From: JAXHUM01 sp034189325
Lineage (GTDB): Bacteria; Desulfobacterota; DSM-4660; Desulfatiglandales; Desulfatiglandaceae
Reading direction: 5' to 3'
Length of the DNA: 62,079 bases
Assembly (NCBI GenBank): GCA_034189325.1
Contig: JAXHUM010000094.1
Location: 1-62,079 of the forward strand
Made by a program: the position numbers and the translations under genes. The notes under the pieces were generated by a model. That model made no database searches, was not told the origin of the DNA, and saw only the letters and a list, made by a program, of their open reading frames with translations. Below are positions 1 to 8,591 of the stretch, piece after piece. How positions within the stretch are numbered: position 1 is the stretch's first letter; each line of letters begins with the position of its first letter.

Positions 1-191
1 TGGCCTTCATCAAACATGGCAGCACTTGTCTGAATGATAGTTTCTCCAGTCAGTGCTTCTAACAAGGAAGGAGGCGAAGGCCTGAAATCAGGAAGATTCA
101 GTTTTTTCTGCTCAGCACTGACATCCTTCTTGCATTTGGGGCAGGTCTGATTATGATCAAAACTAATATAACCACACTTCGGGCATTTCAT
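1..191 (-). CDS. Zinc-ribbon protein, N-terminal part (runs off left edge)
   Basis: Read on the minus strand, an ATG at 189-191 opens a frame that stays open to the window edge (63 codons). The product starts MKCPKCGYISFDHNQTCPKC, with two CxxC pairs (Cys3/Cys6 and Cys17/Cys20) that form a small zinc ribbon. A Ser/Pro-rich linker follows. A good ribosome binding site (GAGGAGT) lies about 8 bases upstream of the ATG. Such N-terminal zinc ribbons front many uncharacterised deltaproteobacterial proteins. The rest of the protein is outside the window, so no function can be assigned. Confidence 0.8.
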   Translation of the reverse strand, partial: MKCPKCGYISFDHNQTCPKCKKDVSAEQKKLNLPDFRPSPPSLLEALTGETIIQTSAAMFDEG

Positions 192-745
192 TGTCCTACT
201 CCTCAGTTATGAGAATTTTCATAAAAACATAGCATTTGACTGATCGCAAAAACAGATCATAATTGTGAATGGATGTGAAGACTTGACCAAAAATCTTCCG
301 GACTCACTAGTCTCCATTTTCCCACGGCTTATTCACAAACAAACAGTGGGTGTAATATTATTATGTGCACACCCAAAATATTAAAGACTGGCAGGGAGCT
401 TTCGCACCTTCTTTCAGAATTCTATTGATACTGAGATTATTTTATCCTATTATTAATGTTTCATTATATAATAGCATAAAAACACCGAAAACTCAACAAC
501 TTTTCAAGAGCATTGCAGTAGTTTTGGCCCGGCCGTGGCGTTTTCGATTTATTGTCCTTCCATTTATGAAATATGATGTTTTTTGGTCTTGATTTTACGA
601 TCTCGACCGAGTTTTCGCATATTTAGATACAATTTTTCAATTCTTGGTGATCTTTGAGGTATGGGCCTATTGGCTAGGAGATGCGAACTTTGTTATAAAG
701 CCGATGGATAATATGGATCATGTAACTGTGAAAGGAGGAAAAGGG
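192..745. other. Intergenic region upstream of first mutase pair
   Basis: This is an AT-rich 554-bp spacer between two divergent genes. A 75-codon open frame at 365-592 has no ribosome binding site and no recognisable product, so it is not called. The only convincing element is the promoter at 425-453. No cobalamin riboswitch core was recognised, although a B12-dependent enzyme follows. Confidence 0.6.
425..453 (+). promoter_or_regulatory. Candidate sigma-70 promoter for first mutase pair
   Basis: TTGATA (425-430) and TATTAT (448-453) are separated by exactly 17 bases, each matching 5 of 6 consensus positions. It would give a leader of about 285 bases before the ATG at 746. This rests on sequence match only. 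Confidence 0.5.
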
Positions 746-2398
746 ATGACCGAAGGCAAAGGGCTAGTGGATGAGTATTTTGAGAAGCCCAAATGGACAA
801 GAACGTGGTCTCGAATCCCTGTCAAGAGCGTGTACAGGGCCTCGGATCTGATGGATGCCGATTATGAACAGGACGTCAATGATCCTGGTGAATATCCCTT
901 TACGAGAGGGATCTTCTCTGAGATGTATCGAGGGAGATTGTGGACGAGGCGTGAAGTTTCCGGTCACTCTTCTCCTGCGGCATCCAACAGGAGACTGAAG
1001 TATCTCATGGAGCAGGGGGTGACGGGCCTCAATATCATTGGTGATCTGCCGACACAATTGATTATTGATTCTGACCATCCCTTTGCCGTGAATGAGGTCG
1101 GCGTACAAGGAACCCCACTCGCCACACTAGATGACATGATGATCCTGACACAGGGGATTCCGATGGATGAAGTCAGTTTTACTTTCAGCGCATTTACACC
1201 GGTGATGGCTTTTTATATAGCTGCAGCCAAAAAGAGAGGGATCAGTCCGGGTAAGCTGAGAGGAACAATCATAAACGATACCATTCATTATCGTTACTGC
1301 TTCGGGTACAAGTTTCCACTGGATCTGGGCGTTAGGCTCGGAGTTGACTCAATAGGCTATAGTATCAATCATATGCCCCTGTGGTATCCATTTAGTGTAG
1401 AGTGCTACGACCTCCGTGAGCATGGAATCGACGCAGTTCAGGAACTGGCGTTTGGATTTGCCATTGCCTTTTGTCTAATCGATGAGTGTGTCAAGAAGGG
1501 ATATCAAGTAGACGATATCGCTTCCAAGATAGCTTTTACAATGGGAGTGCACATAGACATCTTTGAAGAGGCTGCCAAATTTCGAGCGGCCAGAAGGTTT
1601 TGGGCCAAGACTCTCAAAGAGAAATATGGGGCTACCAGTAACAAGGCTCTTCACTTCAAGTTCCATTCCAACACAAGTGGTTGTCAGACTGTCAGACAGC
1701 AACCGTTAAACAATATTATTCGAATCGCTTATTCTGCCTTGGCGGCCGTGATGGGTGGCACCCAATCCATGCAAACAGTTTCCTTTGATGAACCTATCGC
1801 CCTTCCGACAGAAGAGTCCGCTCGCATAGCGGTTAGGACCCAGCAAATCCTTGCTTATGAAACAGGAGTCACCAGAGTTGCTGATCCGTTGGGCGGATCG
1901 TATTACGTGGAGAATCTCACGAATGAGATCGAGAATAGAACCAGTGATTTGCTTGCCAAAATTGATGATATGGGCGGGATCCTAAAGGCCATAGAGACCC
2001 AGTGGATTGACAATCAGCTAGCAGAGGCGGCTTATAATTATCAAAAGGAAGTGGAATCGGGGGACAGGATCATTGTGGGTAGAAACGCCTTTATTATTTC
2101 CGAAAAAGAGGAGCGGAAGACGAAAGTACATAAGAAAGACAATCGTTCGATAAAAAGCCATATGACAAAACTCCAAAAAGTGAGAGAAAAGAGGGACAAG
2201 AAAAAGCTGAGAAATGCCATTGACAAACTATATGAGAAATCAAAAAGTGGAGAAGAAAACCTAATACCGGGGATGGTAGAAGCTGCTTTAGCTCACGCCA
2301 CTATCGGCGAGATCATGGGTACCATAAGGCTGGCTTACGGTTATTCTTATGATCCTTTTGGGATGATAGAGACTCCATTTGAAGGGATGGAACAATAA
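746..2398 (+). CDS. Methylmalonyl-CoA mutase-like large subunit, atypical active site (mutase 1)
   Basis: This is a 550-residue catalytic subunit of the B12-dependent acyl-CoA mutase family, which rearranges carbon skeletons by a radical mechanism. Family signatures are clear: YPFTRG and MYRGR near residues 50-63, LRGT at 171-174, KFRAARR, and a C-terminal ADPLGGSYYVE block. Aligned to the canonical mutase at 25878 in this window, substrate-contacting positions differ. The Tyr89 equivalent is Val71, Gln197 is Ile176, Arg207 is Phe186, His244 is Asp222 and Gln330 is Asn (P. shermanii numbering from memory). It is therefore unlikely to act on methylmalonyl-CoA. The ATG at 746 has AAAGGAGG at 731-738; a longer in-frame TTG start at 644 lacks such a site. 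The stop overlaps the start of the B12 subunit. The substrate is unknown. Confidence 0.88.
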   Translation: MTEGKGLVDEYFEKPKWTRTWSRIPVKSVYRASDLMDADYEQDVNDPGEYPFTRGIFSEMYRGRLWTRREVSGHSSPAASNRRLKYLMEQGVTGLNIIGDLPTQLIIDSDHPFAVNEVGVQGTPLATLDDMMILTQGIPMDEVSFTFSAFTPVMAFYIAAAKKRGISPGKLRGTIINDTIHYRYCFGYKFPLDLGVRLGVDSIGYSINHMPLWYPFSVECYDLREHGIDAVQELAFGFAIAFCLIDECVKKGYQVDDIASKIAFTMGVHIDIFEEAAKFRAARRFWAKTLKEKYGATSNKALHFKFHSNTSGCQTVRQQPLNNIIRIAYSALAAVMGGTQSMQTVSFDEPIALPTEESARIAVRTQQILAYETGVTRVADPLGGSYYVENLTNEIENRTSDLLAKIDDMGGILKAIETQWIDNQLAEAAYNYQKEVESGDRIIVGRNAFIISEKEERKTKVHKKDNRSIKSHMTKLQKVREKRDKKKLRNAIDKLYEKSKSGEENLIPGMVEAALAHATIGEIMGTIRLAYGYSYDPFGMIETPFEGMEQ

Positions 2399-2826
2399 TG
2401 TTGGAGAGAAGGATAAGAGTCCTATTTGGAAAGGTTGGGTTAGACTCTCATTATAGAGGGGTACAGGTGCTGTCTATGATGCTGAGAGATGCAGGAATGG
2501 AGGTGATATACACCGGACTATTCCAGACACCAGAGACAATTGTACACACAGCACTCCAGGAAGATGTGGATATTCTCGGTTTGAGCTTCCTTTCGGGAGA
2601 GCATCTTGTCTACACGGAGCAGGTTATTAACTTGCTGAAAGAAAAGGGCCTCGGTGATTTACCGGTATTGGTGGGGGGCGTGATGCCAAAGGAGGATATC
2701 CCCAAACTTAAAGAGATCGGGGCCTGCGAGGTATTTAGGGCGGACACTCCAATGGACGACATAATCAACTACATAGAGGAGGCCGTCAAAGAGAGATCTC
2801 CAGAGATCACGTCGGTATCCAATTGA
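2398..2826 (+). CDS. B12-binding small subunit partner of mutase 1
   Basis: This 142-residue cobalamin-binding subunit has a Rossmann-like fold. It carries the base-off B12 signature: GLDSHYRG near residues 14-21 supplies the axial His, SFLSG the middle Ser-x-Leu element and LVGG the Gly-Gly element. It would hold adenosylcobalamin for the large subunit; in many mutases this domain is fused at the C-terminus. The ATG overlaps the preceding stop by one base (TAATG), indicating translational coupling. Position 3 of the DxH motif is intact, so B12 binding should be retained even though the catalytic partner is unusual. Confidence 0.9.
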   Translation: MLERRIRVLFGKVGLDSHYRGVQVLSMMLRDAGMEVIYTGLFQTPETIVHTALQEDVDILGLSFLSGEHLVYTEQVINLLKEKGLGDLPVLVGGVMPKEDIPKLKEIGACEVFRADTPMDDIINYIEEAVKERSPEITSVSN

Positions 2827-2958
2827 AAACGACACCTTGTTGGGAGCTGTCACTTTTGATGATTGGAGCAATGATAGACTAGGATATATATGATGGGACG
2901 TCGATTTTGCTTTCGAGAGTCGAAATTGTCAGTTCTCTACAAGACTTGACGGCAGGGC

Positions 2959-4053
2959 CTACATGTATGGCAATGGCCATATCCTTAGGTAATCTCGTAA
3001 CCTGCGCCATATGCCTGCCAAACCGGAGGGCTCTACATGGATAAAAAACATTATAAGGAATCCCAGGACAAGGAGCTTGAGTGGTGAAAGGTAAATGACG
3101 ATTTCTCCTGGTTTATCAGAAAATCTGGATGCGATTTCCACTACCCAGCTGAGGAATTCCGGGACAAAAACTAGAAAAATGGCGCCAAGAACAGATCCCA
3201 ATATTGTACCCATGCCACCTATTATGACCATTGCCAGGTATTCTATGGAGACACTCAGACCAAAGGTGTCAGGTCCGGCAGAACGTAGAAGAATGCCGAA
3301 TAGAGCTCCGGCTATCCCTGCGTAAAATGAACTTATTACGAAGGAAAGGATTTTGTACTGAAATACGGGTATTCCGGCTACTTCGGCAGCGACATCGTTA
3401 TCACGTATGGCCATGAGTGCCCGACCATATTTAGACCGGAAGAGGTTTTTCGCAGTCCAGAGACCCAGAATCAGGAAAAACAATACAATATAATAGAAAT
3501 GGATGTGAGCCCCTAAAATCCAGTTCCCTACTTTGGGTGCGGGGATATTTATCCCGTTTCCACCTCCGGTCATAGACTCCCATTTGACAAAAGTGTAGTT
3601 GGCAATGAACTGGAATGCCAAAGTGGCGATTGCCAGATAGAGCCCCTTGATTCGAAGTGCTGGGACACCGATAAATACACCTAAAACAGCAGCTAGAGCA
3701 CCTCCCCCAAGTATGGCGAAATAGAAAGGAAACCCAAGACGGTTAATGAGGATGCCACAGGTAAACGCTCCCACACCCATAAATGCGGCGTGGCCTAGAG
3801 AAATGAGCCCGGTGTACCCGGTCAAAATATTAAGACCCATGGCACTCAGAATAGCTATACCCAACATACTCAAAAAATAGACTTGATATTGTCCCAGAAA
3901 AGGCGGCATCCCTATTAATGAGATCATCAAAACCACGAACCATGTTTTTATGTATGTAGTTCTGAATATGGCTTCATCGGCTTTATAAGATACCTTCATA
4001 AATGGCGCATAGATGTAGTTGTAACGCTGAACAAGCGTCGGCATTTTAAACAT
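2959..4053 (-). CDS. livM: Branched-chain amino acid-type ABC transporter permease
   Basis: This 364-residue permease of the LivM family is the last gene of the minus-strand transporter operon. The core motif GYTGLISLGHAAFMGVGAF and about eight to nine hydrophobic segments are visible, with GGNGINIPAP in the typical loop. It would pair with LivH in the cytoplasmic membrane. The N-terminus carries about 35 extra polar residues before the first membrane segment. Its start overlaps the end of the acyl-CoA ligase by 8 bases, so the permease is translated coupled to the ligase. Family membership is sure; the transported compound is not. Confidence 0.92.
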   Translation of the reverse strand: MFKMPTLVQRYNYIYAPFMKVSYKADEAIFRTTYIKTWFVVLMISLIGMPPFLGQYQVYFLSMLGIAILSAMGLNILTGYTGLISLGHAAFMGVGAFTCGILINRLGFPFYFAILGGGALAAVLGVFIGVPALRIKGLYLAIATLAFQFIANYTFVKWESMTGGGNGINIPAPKVGNWILGAHIHFYYIVLFFLILGLWTAKNLFRSKYGRALMAIRDNDVAAEVAGIPVFQYKILSFVISSFYAGIAGALFGILLRSAGPDTFGLSVSIEYLAMVIIGGMGTILGSVLGAIFLVFVPEFLSWVVEIASRFSDKPGEIVIYLSPLKLLVLGFLIMFFIHVEPSGLAGIWRRLRDYLRIWPLPYM

Positions 4054-5929
4054 CCTCCAGGCTTAGTGTGCTTTTGAGTTGAGATACTGTGCCATCCATA
4101 TACCTAATTTGTATATCAAGATCGTGTGTTTTGTTGACTTGATACAGCGCTTCAATGAGAGATTTGTACCTCTCGTTTATCACTCTTCTCTTGATTTTTC
4201 GTGTCCTGGTCAATTCTTCGTCATCAGGGTGAAGCTCTTTTGGAAGCAATACAAAGCGACGTAGCCTCATGCCTTGAGGGAGACGATTGTTTATTCTTTT
4301 AATTTCGTCACGAATCAGATCAATAATCTGATGATTGAGCGATAGATCCATGAAAGTAGTGTACGCGACATTCCTCTTGTTGGCCCAATTGCCGACATTT
4401 TCCATATCGATGCTGAGCATGGCAGTGATTATATCGCGCTTATTCCCAAATACGACGGCCTCTCTGATATAGGGACTAAACTTAAGGCGGTTTTCCAATT
4501 CCTGAGGAGCAAATCGAGTCCCATCATTCAGAAACATGAGGTCCTTTTGACGATCAAGAACTACCAGATGCCCATATTCATCGAAGTAACCGGCATCGCC
4601 TGTCTTGAACCATCCGTCTTTGATGGCCAACGAGGTCTCTTCTGGATTATTAAAGTACCCAATTGTGTTTGTAGGGCCTTTCACATAGATCATACCATCA
4701 TCGTCGACTTTTACTTGCATACTGGGTAAAGGTTTTCCTACTGTCTCAGGGCGAATGTCTTTCGGGTAGTGACAAGTCGCTGTTGCACAGTTTTCCGTCA
4801 TGCCATAAAGTTGCATAAGGTTTATACCTAAGGCCATGTAAAAGACAAATACCTCACGACCGATAGCTGCGCCTCCGGTGGCTGCCAGGCGAATTCTTGC
4901 CAACCCAACTCTTTGACGTAAGGATCTCAATGTGGTGGACAGAAAAAAACTATATAGCCTTTTCTTTATGAAACCGAGTTCCTGTTCGCCGTTTAATAGT
5001 GTTTCTGCGTGTTCAATGCCTAGCCTGAGTGAATAGTTGTAAAGTAGTTTTTTTAAAAATGAGGCATCCTCCATGCGCGCGCGGATATCAGAGCAGATAT
5101 CCTCATACATGCGTGGGGAAGCTGTAAAAAGGGTGGGCTGGCATTCTCTATAATCGCCTTTAACCGAGCTAGGGCTTTCGGCAAAGTTGTATCGGCAACT
5201 GGCCGAAAGAAAACGTGAAAGTGTAAACTGTTCGCCCATCCACGGCAATGGTAACAGTGAAAAAAGCTCATCCCACTCATAATACGGATGCACCTCCTGC
5301 CATGTCTGGGCTGCTTGTATCAGGTTATCATGACTTGTAATGGCCAACTTGGGTAAACCAGTTGTCCCTGATGTGGGTAGCATCAGTGCTGTTTGTTCAG
5401 GCTTAATTGTGATCTCATTGAACACCCCTTCTCTTTTCCCAGGGGGCTCTAAAGTGAGTACTTCTTTGAAATGGGTCAGGAAATGATGTCGGTTAAAGTA
5501 GTGGCTCATACCTCTACTATCCCAGACAATGACTCTTGATACGTTTTCACAAATTTGGTCCCAGACCTCCACAAGCTTATCGACCTGTTCCTGATCTTTG
5601 ACGACCACAATCCGGCTGGCGGTAGAATTGAGGAGATATACAACCTCCTCAACAAGCATATCCGGAAAAATACCGACACAAGATCCTCCTAATCTCATAG
5701 CGGCCAGTTCTGCTATTACCCATTCCGGTGCGTTGTCACCAATGACCGCGAGCGTTTCTCCTGGTCTCATGCCTAAATTATATAGGCCGTTTGAAAAATC
5801 TGAGACTTGATCATAAAAGGTCTTCCACGTGATTGCCTTCCAAATACCGAATTTCTTCTCCCTCATAGCAATGCTATTGGGTTTTTTCTCCGCCCAATGA
5901 CGGAGTAATCCAACCAGGGTATTCCTCAT
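4046..5929 (-). CDS. Acyl-CoA synthetase (AMP-forming), embedded in transporter operon
   Basis: This 627-residue AMP-dependent ligase is of the long-chain acyl-CoA synthetase (FadD15-like) type. It activates a carboxylic acid to its CoA thioester via an acyl-adenylate. The phosphate-binding motif TSGTTGLPK, the adenine-motif segment YGMTENCATATC and the GWFKTGDAGYFDEYGHLVVLD segment are present, with TRTRKIKRR near the C-terminus. It lies between livG and livM and overlaps both (4 bases at 5926-5929, 8 bases at 4046-4053). This tight coupling suggests that it activates the imported substrate at the membrane (inference). The substrate length cannot be read from the sequence. Confidence 0.92.
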   Translation of the reverse strand: MRNTLVGLLRHWAEKKPNSIAMREKKFGIWKAITWKTFYDQVSDFSNGLYNLGMRPGETLAVIGDNAPEWVIAELAAMRLGGSCVGIFPDMLVEEVVYLLNSTASRIVVVKDQEQVDKLVEVWDQICENVSRVIVWDSRGMSHYFNRHHFLTHFKEVLTLEPPGKREGVFNEITIKPEQTALMLPTSGTTGLPKLAITSHDNLIQAAQTWQEVHPYYEWDELFSLLPLPWMGEQFTLSRFLSASCRYNFAESPSSVKGDYRECQPTLFTASPRMYEDICSDIRARMEDASFLKKLLYNYSLRLGIEHAETLLNGEQELGFIKKRLYSFFLSTTLRSLRQRVGLARIRLAATGGAAIGREVFVFYMALGINLMQLYGMTENCATATCHYPKDIRPETVGKPLPSMQVKVDDDGMIYVKGPTNTIGYFNNPEETSLAIKDGWFKTGDAGYFDEYGHLVVLDRQKDLMFLNDGTRFAPQELENRLKFSPYIREAVVFGNKRDIITAMLSIDMENVGNWANKRNVAYTTFMDLSLNHQIIDLIRDEIKRINNRLPQGMRLRRFVLLPKELHPDDEELTRTRKIKRRVINERYKSLIEALYQVNKTHDLDIQIRYMDGTVSQLKSTLSLEDV

Positions 5930-6717
5930 TCGTGTTCCTCGATACCTAAATAAGCCTCTAGTACTTGTGGATTTGTCTGGACTTCAGTGAAGGGGCCTTT
6001 CGCGATGATTTGGCCGAAATTCATTACATACACCTGGTTTGAGAGATCCATGACTGTTTTCAAATCATGCTCAATCCATATGATTGTGGTGCCAAGATCG
6101 CGATGCACATCCATCATAAAACTTGCCATATCCTCTTTCTCTTCTACACTCATTCCTGCCATGGGCTCGTCCAACAATAACAAATCAGGATCAAGGGCCA
6201 AGGCCCGGCCCAGGTCAACCCTTTTTTGAAGGCCCTGAGGCAACAGACCAACAGCAGTCCATCGGACTGATGACAAATCGAGAAAATCGATTACTTTTTC
6301 CTCCAGTTCCTCTCGACACTTCAGTTCTTCCTTAACTCCCTTTCCCATCCAAAAGATACTGCTGAAGAATCCTCCTCGAATATTCTGATGTCGTCCCAGT
6401 TTGATATTATCCAGGACGGACATCCCGCGAAAGAGTTCAACGTGCTGGAAAGCCCTGCCTATGCCCATTTTTGCGCGGATATGCGGTGACAGAGTGTTGA
6501 TTTTGTGACCTTTGAAAATAATATCCCCTTTTTGAGGACTATATACGCCGCTAATGCAGTTTAAAAGGCTCGTTTTGCCAGCGCCATTGGGACCAATAAT
6601 GGCCAATATGTCGCCCCTGTAGATTTTCATATCAATGTTGTTAAGAGCCTGAACTCCACCAAAGGCCAGACTGACACCCTGAATCTCTAAAATCGCCTCT
6701 TCACTTAGCCCAGCCAT
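5926..6717 (-). CDS. livG: Branched-chain amino acid-type ABC transporter ATPase LivG
   Basis: This 263-residue ATP-binding subunit has Walker A GPNGAGKTS near residue 41, a slightly degenerate signature (LPQGLQKRVDLGRAL in place of LSGGQ) and Walker B DLLLLDEP. The EHD switch His is in IWIEHDLKTVMDL. The order and the DEPMAGMSVEEKEDM segment are typical of LivG. It overlaps livF by 13 bases upstream and the ligase by 4 bases downstream. The PQG variant of the signature is common in this subfamily. Confidence 0.93.
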   Translation of the reverse strand: MAGLSEEAILEIQGVSLAFGGVQALNNIDMKIYRGDILAIIGPNGAGKTSLLNCISGVYSPQKGDIIFKGHKINTLSPHIRAKMGIGRAFQHVELFRGMSVLDNIKLGRHQNIRGGFFSSIFWMGKGVKEELKCREELEEKVIDFLDLSSVRWTAVGLLPQGLQKRVDLGRALALDPDLLLLDEPMAGMSVEEKEDMASFMMDVHRDLGTTIIWIEHDLKTVMDLSNQVYVMNFGQIIAKGPFTEVQTNPQVLEAYLGIEEHE

Positions 6718-7496
6718 CTTTTTCTCCGCTTGTATCGTTTAGCCTCTTTGTAATCCTTCTCCTTCTGGTCAGCACTTCCCAGATACGCTTCTTGTATGTC
6801 AGCATTGTCCATGAGTTCCCTTGATGAGCCATCCATAACAACCCGACCATTGTCCATTACGTATCCGTAAGAAGAAATTTTTAGAGCAACAATGGCATTC
6901 TGTTCACTGAGAAAAATACCTATCTTTCTTTCTTCGTTGATTTTCTTTATTATGTCAAAAATCTCCTTGACAATTCGGGGAGCCAATCCGAGTGAGGGCT
7001 CATCCAGGAGGAGGAATTTTGGATTTGTCATCAAAGCCATCCCCATTGCCAGCATCTGTTGCTCTCCTCCCGATAGATATCCTGCTTTTGATTGAAGTCT
7101 CCCCCGAAGAGTAGGGAAGTATGTTAAGATTCCTTCAATGTCATTTTGGACTTCCGAATCCCATCGACAACTGGCCGAGGCTTTCAAATTCTCTTTAACG
7201 TTCAAGTATTCGAAAATAGGTCGCCCCTCCATAAGGTAGGTAAGTCTGATTCTTTTGGTAATATCGACCGCTTTCATTTTGCTTACAACTACCTCATCAA
7301 ATTTTACCTCTCCCTCTTGGATCTCTCCCTCAAAAATAGGAAGAATTCCGGAGATTGTCCTCATAAGGGTGCTTTTGCCACTCCCGTTACCGCCAAGGAG
7401 TGCGGTTATTGAATTGGACTCGGCTTGAAGAGAAACGCCATGAAGCACAGAGACAATTCCGAAATACACGACCCTTAAGTTTTCTACCTTTAGCAT
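6705..7496 (-). CDS. livF: Branched-chain amino acid-type ABC transporter ATPase LivF
   Basis: This ATP-binding subunit of about 263 residues starts MLKVENLRVVYFG. It has Walker A GGNGSGKST, the signature YLSGGEQQMLAMGMAL and Walker B KFLLLDEPSLGLAP. The ATG at 7494-7496 sits 2 bases after the livH stop and matches the family N-terminus. A longer in-frame start at 7568 would add 24 non-homologous residues inside livH and is rejected. In LivF the switch position is normally Gln or His: LSEQNAIVAL here has the typical Gln. Confidence 0.92.
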   Translation of the reverse strand: MLKVENLRVVYFGIVSVLHGVSLQAESNSITALLGGNGSGKSTLMRTISGILPIFEGEIQEGEVKFDEVVVSKMKAVDITKRIRLTYLMEGRPIFEYLNVKENLKASASCRWDSEVQNDIEGILTYFPTLRGRLQSKAGYLSGGEQQMLAMGMALMTNPKFLLLDEPSLGLAPRIVKEIFDIIKKINEERKIGIFLSEQNAIVALKISSYGYVMDNGRVVMDGSSRELMDNADIQEAYLGSADQKEKDYKEAKRYKRRKRWLG

Positions 7497-7498
7497 GT

Positions 7499-8383
7499 CT
7501 ACACTCTTTCTATGTGAACTTGGCCAAAAAGACCGCTTGGGCGAATCATCAGGACCAGCAAAAGGCACAAGTAGGGAGTGACAGCTCGGAATCCTTCAAG
7601 CCCGAGAGCCGACTCCAGGTAAAATGTGGTCAAAGCCTCTACAATACCTACAAGCAAGCCGCCCACTATGCAGCCACCTATACTATCAAGACCCCCAACG
7701 AGGACCACTGGAATGGCCAATAACCCCACTACGCCCATGTTGTATTGAAGAGATCCCGTCCAAGCAACAACCAGACCTGCAAGAGCAGAAACAACAGCAG
7801 CGGCAACCCAGGTCAGAGTAAGTACAAAGCTCGTATTTATACCAAAAGCCATAGCTTTTACCTGCCCCTCTGCCGTGGCTCTCATTATAATTCCCCATCG
7901 GGTGAACTGGTAGAAAAGGAGCAGACCGACCATTGAAGCAGTGGTAAAAACAATGGTCCATATTTGTTCCGAGGTAAAGAAGAGGTTTCCAAACGAACAT
8001 GTCAGGTCCGGGAGCTTCAGTTCAAGAGGTTCAGGGTGGGATCCAAATGTGATTTGAAACAGACCTACTAAGAAGATAGAAAGGCCGATGGTTACTAAAG
8101 TAGTGGAAAGAGGATCCCGTCCCATTAATGGTTGAATGACGATTTTCTCTATAACAACGCCCCCAAGCATGGTCAAAATGAGGAAAATGAGTATCATTGG
8201 AATAAAGGGAAGTCCGGTCTTAGAGGCCACGAAAAAGAAAATCGCCCCCATTACACAGAATTCACCTACAGCGAAATTAAAGACCTGTGAGGACTTATAG
8301 ATGATGACAATGCTGAGCGCGATGATCACATAAACAGCTCCCTTGATCATTCCAACAGCTAGGGCCTGCAGAAAAAATACCAT
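7499..8383 (-). CDS. livH: Branched-chain amino acid-type ABC transporter permease LivH
   Basis: This 294-residue permease of the LivH family has about eight membrane segments. Motifs are YVIIALSIVIIYKSSQVFNFA near the N-terminus and MRATAEGQVKAMAFGIN in the cytoplasmic coupling loop. A good ribosome binding site (GAGGAGG) precedes the ATG. It is the first gene of the livH-livF-livG-ligase-livM block and lies 208 bases downstream of the binding-protein gene, so it may be read from the same transcript. Confidence 0.93.
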   Translation of the reverse strand: MVFFLQALAVGMIKGAVYVIIALSIVIIYKSSQVFNFAVGEFCVMGAIFFFVASKTGLPFIPMILIFLILTMLGGVVIEKIVIQPLMGRDPLSTTLVTIGLSIFLVGLFQITFGSHPEPLELKLPDLTCSFGNLFFTSEQIWTIVFTTASMVGLLLFYQFTRWGIIMRATAEGQVKAMAFGINTSFVLTLTWVAAAVVSALAGLVVAWTGSLQYNMGVVGLLAIPVVLVGGLDSIGGCIVGGLLVGIVEALTTFYLESALGLEGFRAVTPYLCLLLVLMIRPSGLFGQVHIERV

Positions 8384-8591
8384 AGGAACCTCCTCTTTAT
8401 TCCCGAATGAACCCGGAGACCACCCGCAAGTTGTTTTTTGAGGTTTTTAGAATAGAATAATCCTGTTCCCGCTGTGAAGCCATCCATAGCTTACTCCAAG
8501 CAACGCTACAAATAAAACGCATTCTCCATCATAGCAAGACAAAGAAATTTTGTTTTTCAAAATTCAATTTACCACTAAGAACATCGAATAT

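Noticed and set aside
365..592. 75-codon open frame upstream of mutase 1
   Set aside because: No ribosome binding site, no recognisable motif, AT-rich spacer; kept as intergenic.
764..1108. Minus-strand open frame inside mutase 1
   Set aside because: Shadow of the conserved plus-strand gene.
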